Position numbers and translations under genes: made by a program. A model generated the notes under the pieces. It was given only the letters and a program-made list of their open reading frames with translations, searched no databases and was not told the DNA's origin. Positions 1-3,959 of a stretch of 6,590 nucleotides of DNA are shown in pieces; the stretch's first letter is position 1, and the number at the start of each line of letters is the position of its first letter. The DNA comes from Bacillota bacterium. GTDB taxonomy: Bacteria > Bacillota > Clostridia > Clostridiales > Clostridiaceae. Where the stretch lies: positions 1-6,590 of the forward strand of contig JAUZPH010000207.1 in the NCBI GenBank assembly GCA_030706065.1. The letters run 5' to 3'.

Positions 1-30
1 CCCCGAATCGCTTTGCCTTTCGAAAATTAT
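1..30 (-). promoter_or_regulatory. Possible 5' end of a cyclic-di-GMP-I (GEMM) riboswitch, cut by window edge
   Basis: Read leftward on the minus strand, this leader contains an A-rich stretch, then AAAGGCAAAGCGATTCGGGG running off the window. Cyclic-di-GMP-I riboswitches begin with a conserved GGCAAA element, followed at once by a short hairpin (P1b) and then a GACGCAAAGC element. Here GGCAAA (12-17) is followed by GCGATTC (5-11), which could be the 5' strand of that hairpin, and a G-rich start of a loop. The element starts about 45 nt downstream of a good leftward promoter, and no convincing ribosome binding site or start codon is seen in the leader, as expected for a regulatory 5' UTR. Only the first 30 or so bases of a roughly 90-nt aptamer are visible, so this is a short-motif match and could be chance. 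Confidence 0.33.
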
Positions 31-76
31 TTACTGTCTCCATCATAGCTTATAACAAATATATAACGTTATTAGC

Positions 77-105
77 ATTATATTACACATGGTTTATTTT
101 GTAAA
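77..105 (-). promoter_or_regulatory. Leftward sigma-A promoter
   Basis: On the minus strand there is a TTTACA -35 box (100-105), a 17-bp spacer and a perfect TATAAT -10 box (77-82). Transcription would start near position 70 and run off the left edge, through the possible riboswitch leader. It is divergent from the promoter of the XRE regulator gene. A GTGTAA sequence (83-88, minus strand) abuts the -10 box and matches the half-site of the palindrome in the regulator's own promoter. Confidence 0.7.
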
Positions 106-188
106 GCGGAGAAATCCTCAATATTCCACTAAGATTATTATTCCTTTCTTCTTGATCAAAATTCACAGTTCACGAAAAGATATTTAAT

Positions 189-217
189 TTGACTAATTGT
201 CTTCCAAAGTGTAAAAT
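189..217 (+). promoter_or_regulatory. Sigma-A promoter of the XRE regulator / radical SAM unit
   Basis: TTGACT (189-194) and TAAAAT (212-217) are separated by exactly 17 bp, a near-consensus vegetative promoter. The predicted start is near position 224, giving a leader of about 65 nt before the XRE gene. It is the only strong rightward promoter seen in the window and probably serves the regulator and at least the first radical SAM gene. Confidence 0.7.
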
Positions 218-223
218 TACACT
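208..223 (+). promoter_or_regulatory. Palindromic operator-like site over the -10 box
   Basis: AGTGTAA-AA-TTACACT is a perfect inverted repeat with 7-bp arms and a 2-bp centre, overlapping the -10 hexamer of the regulator's promoter. A third TGTAA follows at 223-227. A palindrome of this size in this place is typical of the binding site of a dimeric repressor, and autoregulation by the XRE protein encoded just downstream is the simplest reading. The symmetry is seen; the binding protein is inferred. Confidence 0.55.
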
Positions 224-287
224 GTAATATGAAATACTACCCTAAGTATGTAACTATATCCATGAGGTAAGATCAAGGAAGTGTGTT

Positions 288-737
288 ATGACAAGAGACG
301 AATTTATAAAAATAGCAGATTCAAAAATCAGGCTTATTAGAAATGAAAAGAACTATACACAGGATAAAATGGCAGATGTACTTGGAATATCAAAAAAAAC
401 GCTGGTACAGATAGAAAAAGGACGGTGTTCTTTAGGTTGGACAGCTGCCGTTGCTGTATGTACTATCTGTAAAGACAGTGAAATTTTACAGCTTGCCTTT
501 GGCGGGGAGACAGAAGATATCATTTTATCCCTGGCCTTCAATGGTTACGAAAAAGCTTATGAAAAGACACTTGGCGGAAATATATGGTGGAGAGATATTG
601 AGATTAATGGTATTTTTAAAATACAACAGAATGTAATCTCAAAACATTATAGAATCCTCAATGATAGAGATATGAGAATCTATTCCTCCTTTGAGATTGA
701 TTACGTGAGAAAGAGACTTAGTGAGCTTAATCAATAA
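288..737 (+). CDS. XRE-family (Cro/C1-type HTH) transcriptional regulator
   Basis: This is a 149-residue cytoplasmic DNA-binding protein. Residues about 13-65 form a Cro/C1-type helix-turn-helix: an R-x-E-K-N-Y-T-Q-D-K-M-A helix, the turn LGISKKTL and the conserved VQIEKG after the recognition helix. The remaining 80 or so residues form a mixed, aromatic-containing domain (IWWRDIE, SKHYRIL, YSSFEIDYV) that I do not recognise; it could serve dimerisation or ligand sensing. The ATG is preceded by AAGGAAG with a 6-nt spacer. The gene starts about 65 nt after a good promoter carrying a palindrome and is 24 nt from the next gene, so it is probably the first gene of an operon and may regulate itself and the radical SAM genes. 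The fold is secure; target and ligand are unknown. Confidence 0.88.
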   Translation: MTRDEFIKIADSKIRLIRNEKNYTQDKMADVLGISKKTLVQIEKGRCSLGWTAAVAVCTICKDSEILQLAFGGETEDIILSLAFNGYEKAYEKTLGGNIWWRDIEINGIFKIQQNVISKHYRILNDRDMRIYSSFEIDYVRKRLSELNQ

Positions 738-750
738 TTTTCCATAAAGA

Positions 751-756
751 AGGTGG
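751..756 (+). promoter_or_regulatory. Ribosome binding site deciding the radical SAM start
   Basis: AGGTGG lies 5 nt before a TTG codon at 762. An in-frame GTG at 753 lies inside this site and would have only AAAGAAG almost touching it, so the TTG is the better start. It gives a Met-Lys-Leu-Lys N-terminus. Confidence 0.5.
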
Positions 757-761
757 ACCCT

Positions 762-1664
762 TTGAAATTAAAATCTTTTATAAGTCTGGGGAGCTTTGGA
801 TTAAAAACTATTCTTTTCAGAATGAAAAAGCCAATTCTTGGTACCATAATTCTTACAGATTGCTGCAATTTAAGCTGCATGCATTGTGCAGTGAACAATA
901 TAAACAAGATTATGTATCCTTATGATGATATAGTAGAAGAAATGAATAACCTGTACAATGAGGGCATCAGGATACTCTTTTTCTGCGGTGGCGAAACCTT
1001 GATCTGGAAGGATGGAAGCAGGACAGTACGTGATCTTGTTAAAAAAGCAAGGGAGATTGGCTTTCTGATTGTAAATATAGTAACCAATGGTACTACTGAT
1101 TTGAACATCCCTGAAGCAGATGTAATATTTCTGAGCCTCGATGGCGCCAGAGAAAATCATAATTTGATAAGAGGCAATACTTTTGACTGCATCTTACATA
1201 ATGTCTCAAAAGCAGGTTCTTCAAATATTTGCGTTTACATGGCAGTTAACAATATAAACTTTAATGACATCGAACCCTTGTGTAAATTGGTAAAAGAAAC
1301 TCCAAATCTGAAATCAATATCCTTTAACTTTCACACCCCATACGAAGGTACTGAGCAGCTCTCCCTCACGCGGGAGCAACAGGTACAAGCTGTTGCTTCA
1401 ATCAAGAGTATGATAAAAAGAGGTTATCCGGTATTCAATCTCTATTCCGCTCTGGATTACTACCTGAGAAATGACTGGAGCAGGCCATGTTATCAATGCA
1501 TTGTTTCTGAGAACAAGAAAAGGTTCGTCTGTGGAAGATGTGTTGAAATCGAAGGGCTCTGTGAAAAATGCGGATATCTCTTTGCCGTTGAATTTTCCCT
1601 CCTCTGCAGGGGAAATTTCAGAGTAATTGTTGATATGATAAGGACATACCTAAAATATGTTTAA
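762..1664 (+). CDS. Radical SAM protein with Cys-rich C-terminus, function unknown
   Basis: This 300-residue protein (303 if the GTG at 753 is used) is a radical SAM enzyme. The SAM-cluster motif CxxxCxxC is C35-NLS-C39-MH-C42, followed by the SAM-binding GGE motif (GGET, 76-79), a VTNGT strand near 107-111 and SLDG (125-128), all usual in the PqqE/MoaA/SPASM-type branch. The C-terminus has three CxxC pairs (C243/C246, C257/C260, C267/C270), which could bind an auxiliary iron-sulfur cluster or zinc; the spacing does not obviously match the canonical seven-Cys SPASM pattern. A hydrophobic, basic tail follows (about 271-300). No signal peptide or clear membrane segment is seen. It sits 24 nt after the XRE gene and before a second radical SAM gene. 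Such enzymes modify peptides, lipids or small molecules; the substrate cannot be told from the sequence. Radical SAM assignment is firm, role is open. Confidence 0.9.
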   Translation: MKLKSFISLGSFGLKTILFRMKKPILGTIILTDCCNLSCMHCAVNNINKIMYPYDDIVEEMNNLYNEGIRILFFCGGETLIWKDGSRTVRDLVKKAREIGFLIVNIVTNGTTDLNIPEADVIFLSLDGARENHNLIRGNTFDCILHNVSKAGSSNICVYMAVNNINFNDIEPLCKLVKETPNLKSISFNFHTPYEGTEQLSLTREQQVQAVASIKSMIKRGYPVFNLYSALDYYLRNDWSRPCYQCIVSENKKRFVCGRCVEIEGLCEKCGYLFAVEFSLLCRGNFRVIVDMIRTYLKYV

Positions 1665-1687
1665 AGGGTTTTAAAAACGAAGCTCAT

Positions 1688-1740
1688 CTTATACATGCTT
1701 CAAAATACTGAATCTTTAACAGTTTTTGAGCATGTATAAG
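1688..1740 (+). repeat. Long imperfect hairpin between the two radical SAM genes
   Basis: CTTATACATGCT (1688-1699) pairs perfectly with AGCATGTATAAG (1729-1740). After a single bulged T (1700), CAAAA (1701-1705) pairs with TTTTG (1724-1728), and after a second bulged T (1706), ACTG (1707-1710) pairs with CAGT (1720-1723), leaving a 9-nt loop. This gives 21 base pairs with two one-base bulges. No U-tract follows on the plus strand, so it is not a standard intrinsic terminator. It ends 23 nt before the ribosome binding site of the downstream gene. It could stabilise or separate the upstream mRNA, tune translation of the downstream gene, or be a miniature inverted-repeat remnant. Confidence 0.75.
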
Positions 1741-1763
1741 TTAATATCCAAGTTTATAACCCT

Positions 1764-1770
1764 AAAGGAG
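1764..1770 (+). promoter_or_regulatory. Ribosome binding site deciding the HemN-like start
   Basis: AAAGGAG lies 9 nt before the ATG at 1780 (6 nt before an in-frame TTG at 1777). The reading frame is open back to a TTG at 1726, but that extension has no ribosome binding site and runs through the right arm of the hairpin, so it is probably not translated. Confidence 0.65.
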
Positions 1771-1779
1771 TGTTATTTG

Positions 1780-3027
1780 ATGGTTACAAACCTTTTAAGG
1801 CTGCTTTTTACAAGGTCCTTTAAACCTTTTGTTTTTACATGTAGGAATGACAGGAATCTTAACCTGGATGTTCCGGAACTTGGGATATACGTCCACATTC
1901 CATTTTGTACTACACTTTGTCCATTCTGTCCTTATAACAAGGTTCAGTTTGATAAATCCCTGGCCATCACCTACAAAGATGCTTTATTAAAAGAAATCTA
2001 TATGGCAGGCAGTCTGAACAGAAATAATAATAAAATAACGAGTGTATATTTTGGCGGCGGTTCACCTGCTCTTATGCTCGAGGAACTCTCCGATATCCTC
2101 ATAGCCTTAAAGAATAATTTTAGCATAACCTCCAATATAGCTATAGAGCTTCACCCAAGAGATGTCAATGAAGAAACACTTTTAAAGCTGAAGAATATTG
2201 GTTTTGATATGGTTAGTTTAGGTATTCAATCCTTTCAGGAAAAATGCTTAAAGGTTTTAGGCAGGGACTATATTAATGGAGTTGAGAAAGTAAAAATGGC
2301 AGCAGCTGCAGGCTTTGACACTATCGATGTTGACCTTATCTTCGGCATGGAAGGACAAGGCAAGGATGATTTAAAAGATGATTTTACCACTGCATTTAAA
2401 TCAGGAGCAACTCAGGTTTCAACCTATCCCTTTATTGATTTTTCCTATGCAGATAATAAAAGCAAGCCATTGGGGAAAAGAGATAAAAAGGAGCTTCTTG
2501 AATATCTTGCAGCAGTAAGCGGGGAGCTTCAGTGCAGCAGAACTGCTGTATGGACCTTTGGGAAAAAAGATGCTCCCAGGTATTCTTCTGTCACCAGGGA
2601 TAACTTTATAGGTTTCGGGTCAAGTGCCACTACTTTATTAAAGGATCATTTCAAAATCAATACTTTTTCAGTGGAAGAATATATAAAATGTATAAATAAC
2701 GAAAAAATTCCTACTGCCCTTACTCTTAATTTCACTAAAAGGACCCGGGCACTCTACTGGTTATTTTGGAATTCCTATACCTTAAAGCTTAACAACGGAA
2801 GTTTCAAGAATCTTTTTAATGATGAGCTTGGACACCTTTTTAAATTTGAATTGAGGCTTGGGATTCTTATGGGGCTGATACGCAAAACATGCACAGGTTA
2901 TGAATTGACTGAAAAAGGCATTTATAAATATCATTTGATTGAACAAGCCTACACCCATCAATATATAGATAAAACCTGGAGAATAGCAAGACAGGAAGCA
3001 TGGCCGGATAAGATTAAATTGTACTAG
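1780..3027 (+). CDS. HemN/HemW-like radical SAM protein (coproporphyrinogen III oxidase family)
   Basis: This 415-residue cytoplasmic enzyme has the hallmarks of the HemN/HemW superfamily: YVHIPFC with the CxxxCxxC cluster C43-TTL-C47-PF-C50, YFGGGSP (90-96) for SAM binding, an IELHPRD strand (122-128), SLGIQSFQ (146-153) and DLIFGMEGQ (185-193). The C-terminal part (about 305-395) resembles the HemN C-terminal domain and includes a YELTEKG winged-helix-like element. Family members include HemN (anaerobic coproporphyrinogen III oxidase), HemW (heme chaperone), heme-degrading HutW/ChuW and class C radical SAM methyltransferases. The CPFCPYNK context differs from the classical HemN CxFCGCNK, which has a fourth Cys, so true HemN activity is doubtful. 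The adjacent regulator and radical SAM gene suggest a shared pathway rather than housekeeping heme synthesis. A large hairpin lies in the 115-bp gap before it and a strong hairpin follows it. Superfamily is firm; the reaction is unknown. Confidence 0.88.
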   Translation: MVTNLLRLLFTRSFKPFVFTCRNDRNLNLDVPELGIYVHIPFCTTLCPFCPYNKVQFDKSLAITYKDALLKEIYMAGSLNRNNNKITSVYFGGGSPALMLEELSDILIALKNNFSITSNIAIELHPRDVNEETLLKLKNIGFDMVSLGIQSFQEKCLKVLGRDYINGVEKVKMAAAAGFDTIDVDLIFGMEGQGKDDLKDDFTTAFKSGATQVSTYPFIDFSYADNKSKPLGKRDKKELLEYLAAVSGELQCSRTAVWTFGKKDAPRYSSVTRDNFIGFGSSATTLLKDHFKINTFSVEEYIKCINNEKIPTALTLNFTKRTRALYWLFWNSYTLKLNNGSFKNLFNDELGHLFKFELRLGILMGLIRKTCTGYELTEKGIYKYHLIEQAYTHQYIDKTWRIARQEAWPDKIKLY

Positions 3028-3074
3028 ACATGTGCCTTTAAAACTCTTCCAAGGCTGACACTGAAATTCAAACC

Positions 3075-3104
3075 AAAGGCTGGGGATTTTCTTCCCCAGC
3101 CTTT
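3075..3104 (+). terminator. Strong hairpin, probable terminator between convergent genes
   Basis: AAAGGCTGGGGA (3075-3086) and TCCCCAGCCTTT (3093-3104) form a perfect 12-bp stem with a 6-nt loop, 47 nt after the HemN-like stop codon. Only a short T run follows on the plus strand and TTTGGTTTG on the minus strand, so the U-tract is poor in both directions. Its position between convergent genes suggests it ends both transcripts. A weaker stem with one bulged base (TCCCTGG / CCAAGGGA, 3141-3163) lies nearer the lipoprotein stop. Confidence 0.7.
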
Positions 3105-3166
3105 ACTGCCTTCTGTCATCATTTGTTTTTATTCTTCTTATCCCTGGATTCATTTCCAAGGGAGTA

Positions 3167-3772
3167 TTATGGTTTTCTTAATTCCTGCACACCGGTAACT
3201 TTACTATCGGCATCAGGCTTGAATGTTGCCTTTGCTTGATCAGTAGTAAAGTATATGTTGCCTTGAACGGTTGCGCCTATCAGTTGGAAATTCGTAGCCG
3301 AAACATAAATATCTCCTACAAAGGTTCCATACCAAAGTCCGCAGTCAGGACTGGTAATTGTCATTTTTGGCGCCGTCAACGTATATCTGGCGGTAACTTT
3401 ACGATTTGCATCCTGAGCATAAAGGGCCAGTTTACGCTGTGACACAGGTGGGTTCTTGGTATTCTTGAACTCGCCGTCCACCAGAAGGTCCTTATTAATA
3501 GTCAAGTCATTCTTTATTGCGATAATCCATGTTCCGCCTCTGCTGATCGCCTGTACAAAGGCATCACCGTTATCTACTATGGATGCTGATGTTGATGTAT
3601 CCGTAGTCTGTTTCGATGGATTTGTCTGTTGCGCCTCCTTGGTAGTTGTGTTTTGAGACTGCTGTGTTGTCTGCTGCTGTGGCTGCTGTTGAGGCTGAGT
3701 AGTAGATTTCTTACAGCCTGCAAACAATGCAGTAAGCATAACCATTGTTAATAAAATAGCTTTGACCTTCAT
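3167..3772 (-). CDS. Putative lipoprotein with Gln/Thr-rich linker and beta-rich domain
   Basis: This 201-residue protein starts with a lipoprotein signal peptide: a basic MKVK, a hydrophobic stretch, and the lipobox FAGC with the lipidated Cys at 20, so it should be anchored to the outer face of the membrane. Residues 23-62 are a low-complexity Gln/Thr/Ser linker (QPQQQPQQQ). Residues about 65-201 form a compact beta-rich domain with short strand repeats such as GTFVGDIYV and GATVQGNIYF, spaced like rungs of a beta-helix and reminiscent of bactofilin/polymer-forming proteins; this likeness is an inference from pattern only. AAAGGAGG (3779-3786) lies 6 nt before the ATG, a near-perfect ribosome binding site. 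The kinase upstream on the same strand has its own terminator, so this gene is probably transcribed alone; no clear promoter was found in the AT-rich 3787-3899 stretch. Function unknown. Confidence 0.85.
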   Translation of the reverse strand: MKVKAILLTMVMLTALFAGCKKSTTQPQQQPQQQTTQQSQNTTTKEAQQTNPSKQTTDTSTSASIVDNGDAFVQAISRGGTWIIAIKNDLTINKDLLVDGEFKNTKNPPVSQRKLALYAQDANRKVTARYTLTAPKMTITSPDCGLWYGTFVGDIYVSATNFQLIGATVQGNIYFTTDQAKATFKPDADSKVTGVQELRKP

Positions 3773-3899
3773 AAAAATCCTCCTTTTACAGAATTATTTA
3801 GTATCAATTACATTATTACCACAACATAAAAATTAATGTATGTTCTTATTATCTCATCATAGGTTTAATCAATTTTCTTTATACCTTTGCCGATAAAAC

Positions 3900-3926
3900 A
3901 AAAAAAGCGGCCTTGAGTGCCACTTT
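3900..3926 (-). terminator. Intrinsic terminator of the histidine kinase gene
   Basis: On the minus strand AAAGTGGC (3919-3926) pairs with GCCGCTTT (3904-3911), 8 bp with one G-U, around a 7-nt loop. A run of T residues (through 3900, then further Ts) follows. It lies 34 nt after the kinase stop codon and separates the kinase from the lipoprotein gene. Confidence 0.85.
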
Positions 3927-3959
3927 CATATGCAGTAGATTGTATATTCTTTAGGTCAG

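Noticed and set aside
1..46. Minus-strand open frame starting ATGATGGAG and running off the left edge
   Set aside because: It lacks a ribosome binding site before the ATG codons and overlaps the riboswitch-like leader; 15 visible residues are not enough to call a gene.
89..187. Plus-strand 32-codon frame starting ATGGTTTAT
   Set aside because: No ribosome binding site, and it overlaps the leftward promoter; no recognisable precursor-peptide features.
870..1160. Antisense 96-codon frame inside the first radical SAM gene
   Set aside because: It is the shadow of a clearly coding frame with conserved motifs, has no ribosome binding site of note and its translation looks random.
1688..1740. Reading the intercistronic hairpin as an intrinsic terminator
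   Set aside because: No U-tract follows the stem on the plus strand, and the sequence after it is an ordinary leader with a ribosome binding site.
1726..1779. N-terminal extension of the HemN-like protein from a TTG start
   Set aside because: No ribosome binding site before it, it lies in the hairpin arm, and a good AAAGGAG site precedes the ATG at 1780.
3587..3706. CTG/TTG-rich stretch as a possible tandem repeat array or CRISPR-like element
   Set aside because: It simply encodes the Gln/Thr-rich linker of the lipoprotein; the units are irregular and there are no spacers.
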